64,000 nucleotides of DNA from NCBI RefSeq assembly GCF_905220565.1, contig NC_059414.1, forward strand, positions 9,422,001 through 9,486,000, given 5' to 3'. Positions 14,201 to 26,602 of the stretch are shown one piece after another. Both the position numbers and the translations under genes were made by a program. Below the pieces are notes generated by a model. The model was not told the origin of the DNA and did not search any database. It worked only from the letters and a program-made list of their open reading frames with translations. The stretch comes from Melitaea cinxia (lineage: Eukaryota; Arthropoda; Insecta; Lepidoptera; Nymphalidae). How positions within the stretch are numbered: the stretch's first letter is position 1; each line of letters begins with the position of its first letter.

Positions 14201-17200
14201 ATGCCCAGTAGTATGAGATTTGTTTACCTATATCATTTCTTATTAATGTGATATAAACATTATTTGTATTATGTTAATCCGTCTACACCAGTGCTTTTAG
14301 TTTTTAATACAAAAAAAAATATAGTACTGTACGTAACCTCAAAACAAATTCCCGACTAACATTAATGAAACAAAATAAAGCATATCAACATTAATATATC
14401 CGTAAAACACACTCACCCACGAATTTACTTTGGCACCCCTTAGTGCCAGCTTAGCTAAATAAAACTTGCATTTGTGATTAATCTGAGCTATTTCTGTGTT
14501 GTAACTTCTGAAAGACACTTTCAATATTCGCGTTTATGTAGTTTAACTTTATGCGATCGTGTTTAATGGTCAAGTAGAAATTTATATTGAAACAGCGTTT
14601 TGAACACTTTAGAATCTTTTTCTTTCTTTATATTTTTATATGTAATGTGAATTTTTGTTGTAGTTTTTTTAATCTTGGATTCCATAAATACGAGAATATA
14701 ATAAAAATTACTGGTATATCTTGTGTCATGTATATATTAATATACAAATTCTTCGTTCATTTTTATAATTATAAATGCCCAGTTTTTTTGACTTCCACAT
14801 TTACGCAGCATTGTTAAGTAAATCATTACGTAAGCCTTATATTCTTCAAATGAAACTCTATTAACCAAGTATACACTGTACTATTTATTTATTTATTTTC
14901 AGTGGAAACAAACAGTATATAATAATTTTACAAATTAGCACATATTTGGAAAATCATCACCAAAACAGTTTCTAACGACTAATAACAAGTACGTGGCGTA
15001 GATGCGCCTCACAACCAATATAAGTATTTCTTAAATACACTTATAGGTATCAATGACCGATCACGATTTATCGATATTGTTTGTTGAATATATATTTTTT
15101 AATTTATCTCGATGTGGGTTGAGAGAGATACGATTTCTTCTCAGAGACCACTATCTGGCAATCATCTTGCAATTGCACAAATGCATTCGCTTACGCAACG
15201 AGCATATACATTCGTGCCAGCAGACTGTGATACGTCAATTGTTCATGCAAATGACCTTGTCTACAACTAGAACAGTTTATAACAGGACTCCGGATTACCT
15301 CGTACCGGACGACTGCCTCCTGTATTTGACCAGTGCATCGCATACAAATCGTATTAGATTTGATATAAACATTTGCTGTTTCTCCATAAATTTTTCCGCT
15401 ACTGACGTCACTCATACATAAATAACAGCTTACACAACGTAAATCGTAATTACCGGATAGTTATATCACCATTATAGTTTCAAACAGACCCGAGAGAGAA
15501 TTTAGTACAGAATAAATTATTCTGATGAGAACGTTATTATCGATAATTCATCTTGATTTTAATTTTAATATATATTGACACGAGATTAATTGATAATAAT
15601 AAAACAACGATAAAAAAGAGAAAATAAATTAGTGATTACCGCTTAAATTAATATAACCAAGTGATTGTTTCCTCCCTCTAACTTATTAGACTTTTCACTT
15701 TTATATCTATACTTCTCTCTTTCAGCTTACATAAAAGGCAATTAGAGATAAGATGATAATAATAATAGGAATTAAGTCGTATTCGATCAGATAGATTCTA
15801 TTATAAATCTTACGTGATTAAATAAGTTACGTAAATTCATTATTTTGTGCACGTGGACAGTTCCTGTTTCATTTTTGGTATGGAACGCTTGCTGATCGCT
15901 TGCATAGCGGAATTTAAAAGGTGATTGACTGTATCAACGTTTCATGTCATCAACCTGTCTGAATTGTTCCTTTTGCACTGTCAATTAAAAGATATTTCGC
16001 TGTAAAAGCTAAGATCGCAAAATCGAAATCGGTTGATTTAACGAAATACGATTTATGGATTTTTGTGCTAGTTAAAGGTTGACTTTATAATTGTGATAAC
16101 CTTTGCATATTTTACACAGATAAATAACCGACTTTGGTAAGCTATTCGATTTGTTGTTATTAAAACTATTTACGTCTTACTTTATTTTAAATATTTTGCG
16201 CTGAATACCTGCTATATCGAGGTCACATTGCATTCGACATACTCTCTACCTGCACTGTATAATGGATATTATTTACACTTCACAAAATGTCATTTGCTTA
16301 AGAAATAAGGCTTATATTCAAACTTATCGCAATAATAGATTGCCTCTAAACTAACGTTAGTTTTCCGTCTATGACAATCTAGCCAGACGTATAGGTCTGA
16401 TTCGAGGAAATTTATGCCTTATTTCCTTAGTAATAAGTACATTTATTACAATTTTGCATTAAAATTTTCCGGTCTCATCTAGGATGTTCATGCCAAATCG
16501 AAATAGTCTGTACGTGGTCGAAATAGAGGCTACTTAATGATATCAGGGAATTGTTTTAATATGAATCGCTGCAGTTTCGACCTTGCCGCCTCGTCGACTC
16601 CCGCGCACGATCGAGTTGACAGTGTCATAATGGATCGAAATTATATCCCGCCGTACCCAGGTACTGCGATCTTGTCGTGATAATTTAACTTGTCTATTTT
16701 AAATGGAAAATAATTATCAATACGAAAAAACAATGAGATATCAACGTAAGTCTTTTCAATTTATTTATTTTTATCATTCTAATCTCGTGTTAGATATTGT
16801 TGTAAAACCTCTTTCGAACAACTTTAATGATATTGACTTTTCCTGACGAAACTTTTCTCTCCATAAATATTCGATGCCATTGACTTTCCGTCGAGCATAT
16901 AACACCTTATACAATTTGTTTGCTTTCACCACTTATATGTTGAGGATTTCGTAACTGGACATTCCTCCGCTCGACATGAAAATATTTGCATCTGAGCGTA
17001 TCAAACTCGTTTATTGACGTGAAATTACCACCTAGAATATTCCTTGTTGCAACTTGTCAATCATATTTCACAACTTTTCTGTTGGCGTTTCTATTTTACG
17101 TAATAAAATTGTTTTTAATATAAAAATCTCAACAACTGTGGGTTATTTTCTATACTAAAAAGGAATCGCCAAAACTTGTAGACATCTACACAAAATTGGA

Positions 17201-20200
17201 TTTTTTTTGTTCATTATTGTGAAAACCAGGCTTGTAAAAAAATCATAAAAAGACATATTAAGGAACAAGATATGATTGTACAAAGTTCGCCTGGTCAGCT
17301 AGTTTATAATAATTTTTTTTTTTTTTTTTTTACGACAAATAGGCAGGCATTTGACCACAATCTCACCTGATGTTAAGTGACGATGCGGTCGAAGGTGGAG
17401 CATGCCTGCCCAATAACAGCCTATTCACTCTGGCCTTGAAGGCACCCAGATTGTATCGTTCGGGAAACACAGACGCGGGCAACGAGTTCCATTCCTTAGC
17501 TGTGCGCATCAGGAAAGTAGAGCCAAAGCGTTTTGTGCGCGTAGGTGGCATATCGATGACATAAGGATGGAACGATCGACCGCGCCTAGTGTCCCGATGG
17601 CGGAAGGTTGTTGGGGGAATTAGATCGTGTAATTCCTTCGCACACTCACCGAAATATATTTTGTAGAACACCGACAGACGAGCTACCCTACGCCGATGAT
17701 CGAGACTCTGCAACTTGGTGTCTGTCAGAGTAGGGTCACCTATGAGTCTCTTAGCTCGTTTTTCCACCGAGTCCAAAGTTGCCAGTTGGTATTTGGCGGA
17801 TCCATCCCAAAGATGGCAGCAATACTCCATACAAGACCGAACTTGTGCTTGGTATAGTTGGAGCAGCTGTTCTGGAGTGAAGTATCGCCTGACCTTAGAG
17901 AGAATACCTAGTTTTTTTGCTGCAGTTTTTGCTTTGGACTCGATGTGTTGCCCAAAGTTCAGATTGGACGATAGCTCTACACCGAGGAGCTGTAGGGAGT
18001 CGGTAATTTCCACAGAAACATCCCGGAAAGTCGGAGCCAGGAAATTACGTGTCGTAGTAAATAGGATTCGAAAGTAAATCAGTAACATATTAACTATAAT
18101 TTTTCATATCATTTGCGTAAATCTGTTTTATCTTTATGTTAAATTACTTACGTAACGTCACGTTATTAGTACGTCTTACGTAATTGGGTTAAAAGTCAAT
18201 CGCACGGCAATGACTCTACCGTTATAAATATATGCTGAATCGCAAATATATACAAAATTAAATTGTAAATTTTTCTTTTGTACGCTTCTTTCGTAACTCG
18301 TTATAAATAAAACTGTATAAACAATAGTTATCCTATAAAATTGTTTTTCGACAAATTTTGTTATTATCATAACCGAAACTAGGTAAATATTCTCAAAATT
18401 GTGTAGTGGATTTTATAGAAACTACAAAAAAATAATATTTTACAAACTAATACGCTAAAATATTTATAGAATCATAGTTAACAGATAAAAAGAGATTAGC
18501 ATGATAATATATCATAATATATCATATTATAGTTTAACTTATAATAATTACTAAAATAGTTACTTAATGAACTCAATATCATATCGAGATCAACAAGTAT
18601 TTCAATTCCAATAATTTATCGATACGGATTGATAATAATTAAAATGTTTTAATTACGATTTATGTTCAGGAAATCACTGACAATCAATCAATTGTATAAT
18701 CACCATCTGACCCGTGCCTATTTCGTAAATATATTCTTACTTGTAACTAACTTGTTGAACTTGTTTTACAAATGTAAAATTTTCTGTGTCGAAAACTTAT
18801 TATTACGGAGTAAGATTAGCCTATAATACTCAGGTATAACGTAGCTTCGGAATTGTCAAAAAAAGTTATTCTATAATCGATTCAGTAGTTCAAACAAACA
18901 TATTTACTTCTATCATTTGTATAGACTAGACATAACTCGTTCTTTGCCTTATTGCATTTTGATGTTCAATCGATTAAAATGTTTATAGTTTACTCTCTGC
19001 TGTTGTGGGTTCCACAATATCTTCTATTACAATCATCTCCTGTCATATATTAGAATGGAATTCTTTTTATTTCATTCAATAATTTCAGAACAAGATAAAA
19101 CTTTTTATTTGATTGATTAATCAATGTTTAAAAATTAAGTATGGACATAAACATCCTGATTAGTATTACAGTTGTAATAATCCGGATAATAGGTTAAATA
19201 ATCAACTAAACTACGTCGTAACTTACTGGTACGTCAACAATTTGCGAATTATCCACTCAGCGCGGTAGTAATGGATCATTGAAATCGATGTCGGCTCGTC
19301 GGCCACGGAACACAAATTGGTTTCCTCCGGAACGCAAATTGCTTGGTGCTTATTCACCAAATCGATCCTTCAAACAATTGATGTCGCGTATGACTGTTTA
19401 GTTGACTATAACAAGTCTAGCCTACATACTTGATCCCATAAATAATGAGTCCCAATGAGCCCTAATGATAATGATTTTTTTTTTGCTCTGCGTCTCGTAA
19501 TAAATGTCGCAGGACCGATGGCCATTGGAACAGACGGGTCCTGAAGTGGAGACCGCGTCTAGGCAAAAGCAGTGTGGGACGTCCTCCGGCCCGTTGGACC
19601 GACGATCTACTTAAGATTGCCGGTGTAGGCTGGATGAGGATTGCGGAAAACTGGGATGTCTGGCGCGAACTGGGGAGGCCTACGTCCAGCAGTACACTGC
19701 AATAGGCTGAACTGACTGACTGACTCGTAATAAATAAGCAACGCATACCTATTTTATTATAATGTAATATTGTTTGTTATAATATATCTACAAAGTCAAA
19801 ATTATAACAAGTTTAGTCAACATACTTGATCCCTAATAGCCTGATGAGTCGTAGATTTACTTTTTTATTACTTTTTTTCGCTATGCGTTGTAACAAGCTA
19901 CCAATACGTAGTAGGTTATAATGTATCTATAGAGATTTAACTGAAAACATTATTTTAATGTTCCTACTACCTTTTTTCAATGTAAAAATCCGTGAACTCC
20001 AGTAAATAAGAACAAAGTTATCCGCAATAACGCAAAGGAAACGAAGGTCATATGTAAAAGTCCGCCTATAACGGTACTCTGATTTTTTAAAGTACTTTTT
20101 TAAAACTGTATTTTGTCTTCATATAAATTATACATCACGAATTTGACTTTAAATCTTTTTAATTTATTTCTAGATTTATAGCAAATGTCGAAACAGTAAA

Positions 20201-23200
20201 CCGAAGTCATTAAGATTACTAATTATCTCTACCAGTTTTTATTTAATTTTATGGAATGAACTGGAAATGCAGACGTGGTTATCTGAGATCGGCAAACGCA
20301 AAAGCAGTTTATAAATCATCAGATCGTTGACTTCTAGCTTCAATTCGTTAGTATTGTGCACTACAGACAAGTTCAGAGACCTTGCGTCGTTTATGTGCTT
20401 ATTATAAACGTTTCCATATGGAATAGCTTGTTCTAACTTACGATCTTCTTCGTCGCTACGACACTAAAAGTCTGTTTAAACAGTTGTATTTAGACGACTT
20501 CCTCATATTTATATTTATGGCACCTGATCGGAAAACTATATTCCTAAAATAAGTATAAAGTTAAATTGTTAATCTTGATTATTATGTATGAAAAAAAAAA
20601 AAGATATTCTTTCAATTATATGTAACCTTAATCAAACTATAATGCGTTGTAATAACTGTTTTTCGCTTTTGAAAGTTAGTTGATAGTTATTAGATATATT
20701 CAATTTATTTAATTCTTATGTAGAAACGATATTAAAAGTGTCTATTTCAAAATACATTTTTAAACTTTTTTCCTATATCAATTACCTATAAATTAATTCT
20801 ATTATCAATTATTTCCTTCCCTTTTTAGACAATATTACGTTAGCTATGCTATTGCTTATAGGATACGTTTAACATTCTAGCTGTATTGTTATTTACATCA
20901 TGCATAAAATATGTTTTCTATTTAAAGCTGTGCTTTAAAATTCTTGTTGTATTTTTTCACACAACCGTCTCATATAGCTTTGTATATAACCCGTTTAATC
21001 AAGTACCATACCTTGTTTCGTGATATATTTATACATAACATATATTTCTTTTATTATGTATTTCTTTTTAGTATGAGTTTTTTACGGTGAATACGCCGGC
21101 GCGATGAACTTCGTTTGTCTTTATTCTTTTTTGTTTTATTATAGAAGCGTTTGCATTTATCTCATATTATATATGAGATAAATGCCAAGTTCGCCTCCAT
21201 TTTTGGCGCGAACTTTGGGAGGCTTATGTCCAGCAGTAGACTGCGATAAGTTGAAGTAATAAGATAGATATAGCATTAAATATGCCATATCTATCTTCAA
21301 ACCTTTGCTATGATTTCTCTTATTCATAAGAGCTTTTGTTTTCAATTTTTTTTAAGCTGTGTAATCAGTAGCTTTAAATAATTTTCTGACGCAATTACTT
21401 TTGAATATAATTTAAACAGTATTTAAGTGCTAAATAACAAATTAAAAATAGAAATGATCATCCGTTATAGGACTTGCGTTTAAACATAATCAAGGTGTGT
21501 ACCGTTAAAAATACTTTGTTTACATATGCAGCTGATGTGCCTGGCATACTCTCTGGCACAATGTAGGTCGACTGCACTGGCAATATATGAGTTATGCGAG
21601 TTAGTAGGTTAATGTGTGTATCATTACATGTTGGTTTTGTGCCAGAACAATAGTACGTATAGATTTATTACCGATGGATTGTTAAATTCGTTCGATTACA
21701 TAAAATCTTTGTTGCTGTTCTTGTAAGAGAACATTGTTTAAATTTTATTTTAACTTCAAGGAAACGTAATTGGAACGCTCTTAAACAATTATCATGCGTA
21801 AATAGCCAATAACAGTTTTAGAATTAAACAAACCAGACATCTTAGAGAATACAATGTACAGAAAACGTTAAAAATATATCATGAACTTAATATATTACGT
21901 TCAGTCACATGCTTATGCGTTGAAAATACATAGATAGGTATTTAAATGTTATTCAATTAGTTTAGATACCTAAGAACCCGCATTGTGCGCATGTCTGCAA
22001 GCATTCGTTAAATACCAGTCTCTAAACATCTCCATTTGAATCTAAGCAAAGTATTTGTATGGACGGCTATTTCTGTACGGCCTTTGTGTGAGACTTGACG
22101 CCTTCAACGTTCAAATATGGTACTCAATAGCGCTACATATTTATGAATGGCGAACTATTTGTAAAACTATTTGTTTCAAATGTCAAACTCGGCCCATTGA
22201 AAACTTTGCACGGTAGAAATCATATGTCTGTTGTATATCTGTCTTGTTATTTGAAAACACTTGGAAATCCATAATGTTATATAAATTGATTCAAGTTATA
22301 GCTTAATGTTGTTTTTATCGGAACTCGTTTTACGATTTCACCAACGTGTCGCTTATCAAAAGGTTAACATTTGCATAATAATCTACTGTTTAACGAGGCT
22401 AATGCTTGTTACGATTAAACTGCAAACAACTTCAAATTAATACGTCGTAATGTACTTTTTAAGGACTATTTAGTAGATTTTTATGATTTCGCTACTTACA
22501 AGTAAACAAACCCATTTTCGTTAAAACTAAGATCGTTATCGTACCCAATTATTGATGACTAAGTTCTTGTGAAATTACGATGTCATGAAAATATATTAAA
22601 GATTTGATTTGCAGAAATGCAAATGAAAAAGTAAAAACTAAAATAAAATAAATATTTGATTAGTCACGTTTGACATTATTAATAAATGTACGATGATTGA
22701 CAAAAGCGTAGGTGTTTCTTAGAATTTTAAATTTTAAACACCATTTTATATAACTAGATGAGACTTCATGTTTGCTTCTGTTTCACCAGACTCGAATATC
22801 GTTACTTAACCGTCGCTCAGTTGGAATTTGATATTTTACGGCCTAATTTGATAACGTATGCATAATAATTATTAAGTTTAAGTCGGACATTGTACCTAAG
22901 CTTCATTTATCAACAAAGGATATTTGTCAAATTTCTTATAATCAATATTTTTTACAGCTGTGTCAGCAAGATGGTCAGCTTTACGCGCTGCCGCCATACG
23001 TCGAGGAAGTGCAAGGCGTTTGCGTCGCGAGATCGCCGCGTTGAGAGAAACTCTTGACGACATCTGCGAGCCTGGTGACTGTGCTCCCCAACCACACACT
23101 AGAGCTCAGTTGCACAGGAGGATCGAGGAGCTTAAGGTATGGGATTCGATTTAATTCTCAAAAAATGTGTTATTAATTGCTCACAAACGAAAAAAACTCG

Positions 23201-26200
23201 ACTTCAATTTACGTAAACAAAATCAAAATAATTTTACTTTTGCCCATTGCCCCAAAACTCCTTCGAATCGTTACTTTACGAATTAAAATTTTAACTGTCG
23301 TTAAATGTGAAGTTACCACCGATTCGGATTGTTGACTCTGTAGAGAAGAATTGATAAGTAATACAACGTAGGCAAAAAAATTGCCAATTAAATATGCATT
23401 TTTAAACGGGACTAAATGGCAAGCACCGCTTTTGATTGAAAAAAGAATCATCAATATTGGTAGGGAGCCAGTAAAAAGTTATCAGGTAACTCACATAATA
23501 ATACAATCAAAGTGAGAACTTTAGCCATTTTTGAAATCGGTTAAAATATATTATTAATTTAGTATTAAAATATAGACATTGCATTCTTTTCTTTGAAAAT
23601 GTGCCTTAAAATTTTAATGCCGATTTAATAGTATTTGTTGTTGCGATTGGAAGTGTTGATTACTCTAGATTTCCATGTTGATATCATAGTTTAACAGAAT
23701 TTTATGACGCTTTATTGTATTAAATGTTTACTTTAAAACAATATATTTGAACACAAAAAAGAACATCAAAAACATAATTCTAAAATATTGCATGCTTCTG
23801 CGATATTAAGAGATGAATTCGCATAAAAATAATTTCTCGCAGTAAATACATTTCTCTTTTTGAAAGTTGAATTAAAAGTAAAGGAAATAACTTCGTAGCG
23901 AAGCTAATGTTACTCGGTGGTATTGATAATACAAAATCGCCGCCGGGTCGGAAAAGAAAATACTTAAAAACCTGATAACAACCAGCTAAAGAAAGTATGG
24001 GAAATGAACCTGCGTTCTTTGAACATTAGGAATTTCATAAAATACTTGTCCTAGAAAATATCTGCTTCACACTTATGAGAAATGATTGTGAAACATATAG
24101 ATATTTCTCATCGCTTAGTATTTGTATTATAGGCTTATTCACGTTTAAGATATTTTCAAGGACTTCAAAAAAAGCGTGCTTTCCTCCTGAATAATTTATG
24201 TGTTAATTTATGGTTTCCATTTGCGAACATAAAAACAATACCGATTCTGTTCTCAATGAAATAATTGAGGATATTTAATTGATTACAGGTAATGTTTCTA
24301 ACCCAAATAAATTGGTAATAAAATATTTTCGTGTCAACAGGAGCGCCTTTCCCGCCTCTTAGAATGCAAGGTGTCAATGCTGAAACTGACAGTGTCCGTG
24401 AGACGCGCGTTAGGAGAGATGGAGTCAGATGACAGCGGTCTAACTGGAGACTTGACAGCGTTACTGGCTGCTTGGGATGACGCCCATCAACGGTAATTAA
24501 AAAATATATGTAACATGTACTTTGATTGTACAATAAGAAAAAAAAAATTAAAAAAAGAATGGGCACAAAGTGGACTTATTGCTACCAAAACGAACTTTTC
24601 CCACCTTTTCACAAACGTAATAAAAATAAAATTGAGAACACTTTTTTCCTACTTTTTTATTACATTTTATTCTATAAGGTTATATCTATGTAATGACATG
24701 TAAAGTTAGTTTTTCACTTTGTAACATTTAATTTTAGTTCATTATACGTAAAACTGCCTTTCGTGTTCTAGTCCAATTAAGAACAATCAATTATACAATT
24801 AGGAATTAGGCTCATTTAGACCGTTTGTGTGGAAATGAGATCATTAAGAGTTTAAAATTTACTGTTTAACTTCTTTTGGTTTAACGTTCTTCACATGTAA
24901 TTATCGTTTAAATTTCTTTTTGGCCATGTTGTTTAGCCGTGATAATTAATACGCTACAATGTTTCTCGATAAGCACTGTCTTAACATCTTGACTGTCTAA
25001 AGCAAAATTATAATTTTTATCTGGACTCGTATCAAACGTATAACTTCTTCTGTTTTATTAAAGCAACAAATAGAAACAATAAGCATGTATTTTAATAAAT
25101 AACAGAACAAGGAAACTTTAGGAAGCCGGAAACAAACACGTTTTCTAATTTGTATTTGCAATATAATTATCCGTTATTAGATAACAATCCTATCTTATTT
25201 TCGATCAGCACATCTAACGAGCTACTCTCGCTGGAGAAGGCGGTTTGTGCGTGGGCGGAATGGGAAAGTGCACTGAGGGAGTTGCAAGGCGCTCTCAGAG
25301 GCGATCTCGCGACTTTGCAAGCGTTGCGCGATCGTGGCGCGGCTCTGGCTGATCATGCGGAACTTGCGGCTCATGTACGCCAGTTGGCTGCTTCTCTTCT
25401 CGATAAGAAAAAGGTAACACAAATTTACATTACATTTAGAATTTTTTCATATAAATTGGTTTTATTGTACTTTGACATAAAACTAGGAAAATTTTATTTG
25501 TACTGAAAGTATAGACTGTTTGTGCATTTTTATGTATTCTAAGAGTTCGATGCTAAATTTAAATTTATTTTCAAACCAAGTAAATAAAATAATTCAATGT
25601 TCATTTATGATATTTAGAGAGAAACGACTTTCATTTGAATAAAACATACCAAATGTGCCACGGGCATGTAAAAAATCTAATAAACCGCGATAAAATCCGA
25701 AAAACTTGTTTCTTAAGTCTTATAAACCAAAAGTTTTTGTCTGAATCATATCAAGAAAATGTGTGTTTGTTCCTTAGGGTGGGTCGACATGCGACTCATT
25801 ATCGGATTCTGGTATTTCTGACGGGGACAGTGAAGGCGCAGGAACGCGGGCTCGGAGACTGGGAGCTCTAAGAGAGCTGGCTCGTCGCTTGCAAGCGGCG
25901 CTTGCACCCAACTCGCCTGCTCATCGGGCCATTGCTAAGGTTAGATTACTATTTCATTATTAGTATTACTATAATTTTCATTTACTCTCGTAGTAATTAT
26001 TTGTTTATTTTAATACAAACGTATACAACAAAGTAATATTGAGTTCTGTTTAGTAAAATTGTGTGTACTCATATTCTAAAATGGTCTGCTCTGCAAATGT
26101 CTTAGTTTTATACTAAACTTTATATGTGAATTTCACCTAATTTTTTTTTTAGCGTATGGAACAAACTGAAAATGAAGTGAAAACTTTGCAAGAATCTTGC

Positions 26201-26602
26201 CGTGCATTAGTTGAACAGAACATTCCTGACTTCAAAATCGACGAAGTCTCGTAAGTTACAGTAAACTTTACCATCAATATTATGTCATAACTTAAATCTG
26301 AAGCTAAAATTTAGTTAAGTTTAAATTCAAATTTCGCTCTAAATTTTTTATTTTTTTCTAGACGGGATCACGCTATCGCCATTTCAAGCAATAAAACTGG
26401 TGCTGGTGACCCTGATTACAATCCACGTAGCGGCTGGGTATGGCGCGTACTTCGTTCCTCCATTCCCATACAACTTTGCCTCGTGGCCTTACTCCTGGCA
26501 GCCTGGCTGGTAGAGCGACCAAGGTGTTGCGACGCCTTAAACTCGCTAGCTCAAACATTAACACCACAGTTGCGCTACGTACGCGGACCGCCGCCTGTCT
26601 GA
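1644..26602 (+). CDS. KASH-domain outer nuclear membrane protein (Klarsicht/nesprin type), 3' part of gene
   Basis: Exons read from GT-AG borders and continuous frame: 1644-1740, 22958-23136, 24341-24492, 25209-25413, 25778-25939, 26153-26250, 26362-26602 (stop TGA 26600-26602). Together they give 377 residues; the start lies upstream of the window. The body is helical and spectrin-like, with spaced tryptophans ([20 protein letters not shown]). An acidic, serine-rich linker follows ([14 protein letters not shown]). The last exon carries one hydrophobic segment ([17 protein letters not shown]) and a 28-residue tail ending RYVRGPPPV. That is the KASH layout: the tail enters the perinuclear space and binds SUN trimers, and a cysteine sits 23 residues from the end, where KASH peptides form a disulfide with SUN. 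Role by family: links nucleus to cytoskeleton for nuclear positioning. Klarsicht is my best guess from the short repeats and CCDALN tail; Msp300/nesprin is the alternative. The KASH call is firm; the orthologue is not. Confidence 0.85.
2186..2822 (+). repeat. Nonautonomous interspersed repeat, family R1, copy A
   Basis: Begins aaccgacttcc and ends near gaagtcagtttttc...caaacacaatta, so the ends are short inverted repeats (aaccgacttc / gaagtc(a/g)gtt). It contains a run of about 41 T after gactgtat. Closely similar copies lie at 6801-7560 and 35160-35626, with end fragments at 29764-29815 and 40206-40302. Copy A has one internal 142 bp unit (from 2459). Confidence 0.75.
2842..3037 (+). repeat. 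Short repeat ending GTCAGCTAG, Helitron-like 3' end
   Basis: Starts near ataaaaatgagtcgctgaat and ends cgaagttcgccgggtcagctag followed by T. The same terminal sequence recurs at 17275-17302, 29998-30024 and 9713-9733. A CTAG end followed by T fits Helitron 3' ends; the 5' end is not securely defined. Confidence 0.5.
4818..5120. repeat. Degenerate interspersed repeat starting ACTAGCTGTACCCTGCG
   Basis: The start resembles the widespread lepidopteran repeats that begin ACTAGCTG-CCCGCG, and a related start (actagagatccgcctcgg) is seen at 10134. The far border is fuzzy. No coding remains. Confidence 0.35.
6801..7560 (+). repeat. Nonautonomous interspersed repeat, family R1, copy B
   Basis: Same ends as copy A. 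It contains two tandem copies of the internal 142 bp unit (7051-7192 and 7193-7334), where copy A has one; these differ at several bases. The T run is shorter (about 19). Confidence 0.75.
9538..9734 (+). repeat. Degenerate copy of the GTCAGCTAG repeat family
   Basis: Starts with atataaaaatttcgtgtca and ends gagtcagctagta, like the copies at 2842-3037 and 29840-30026. The interior is too diverged to type. Confidence 0.4.
10134..10330. repeat. Degenerate repeat starting ACTAGAGATCCGCCTCGG
   Basis: Related at its start to the repeat at 4818; the remainder is diverged. Recognised only by the terminal sequence and local G+C change. Confidence 0.3.
12988..13042 (+). CDS. Candidate alternative first coding exon of the KASH gene, isoform B
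   Basis: An ATG opens a short exon reading [18 protein letters not shown] plus one base, then a strong GTAAGTT donor. The phase (one base over) equals that of exon 1644-1740, so it can join 22958 in frame and give a 363-residue isoform made of only the spectrin-like end and KASH anchor. A TATA-like stretch (tatatttataaa) sits at about 12849. A possible acceptor (ttaaacattag) ends at 12985, so this could instead be the second exon after a noncoding leader, for example from the GC-rich patch near 8580-8690. Inferred from sequence only. Confidence 0.5.
16561..16660 (+). CDS. Candidate alternative first coding exon of the KASH gene, isoform C
   Basis: A patch markedly richer in G+C than the surrounding intron contains an ATG and 33 open codons ([18 protein letters not shown] near the start, NYIPPYP near the end), then CCAG followed by GTACTG donor. 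A second in-frame ATG lies at 16630. The exon leaves one base over, the same phase as exons 1644-1740 and 12988-13042, and joins 22958 in frame to give 378 residues. The frame stays open upstream to about 16514, so an acceptor (tatcag near 16546) is possible instead of a promoter. Confidence 0.5.
17315..18088 (-). mobile_element. 5'-truncated Jockey/CR1-type LINE
   Basis: On the minus strand an open frame from 18088 to 17363 (241 residues) matches the C-terminal part of Jockey-clade reverse transcriptases: [16 protein letters not shown], a region with [13 protein letters not shown], then RAKRLIG, and near the end [15 protein letters not shown] run at 17315-17333 on the plus strand is the element's poly(A). 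The polymerase core with its YADD-type motif is absent, so this is a dead 5'-truncated insertion, antisense within the KASH gene intron. The open frame suggests it is fairly young. Confidence 0.85.
19475..19728 (+). mobile_element. 3' end of an RTE-like LINE, degenerate
   Basis: Plus-strand reading gives a C-terminal fragment with [18 protein letters not shown] and [11 protein letters not shown], followed by gcaataggctgaac and a (TGAC) repeat tail. Related 3'-end scraps occur at 21202-21260 and 45545-45618. Only the last fifth of an ORF remains. Confidence 0.65.
21202..21260 (+). mobile_element. RTE-like LINE 3'-end scrap
   Basis: The segment ttggcgcgaactttgggagg...cagcagtagactgcgataag matches the terminal part of the element at 19475-19728. 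Nothing else of the element is seen. Confidence 0.5.

Larger units (their letters stand above)
1741..22957 (+). other. Giant 21.2 kb intron of the KASH gene
   Basis: Holds the two candidate first exons, several repeats listed separately, and three G+C-rich islands in otherwise AT-rich DNA at about 4075-4215, 8570-8760 and 13400-13520. The remainder, including 3040-4070, 5200-6800, 7560-9530, 10430-12840, 13050-16500, 18090-19470 and 19730-22950, shows no exon, RNA gene or complete element that I can support. Confidence 0.6.

Noticed and set aside
15053..15421. Overlapping frames on both strands (122 and 74 codons) in the KASH intron
   Set aside because: No family motifs, no splice-site context that fits the gene phase, and both strands open equally; kept as unexplained intron sequence.
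17715..18077. Plus-strand 120-codon frame
   Set aside because: Antisense shadow of the Jockey-type LINE fragment, which has recognisable protein motifs on the minus strand.
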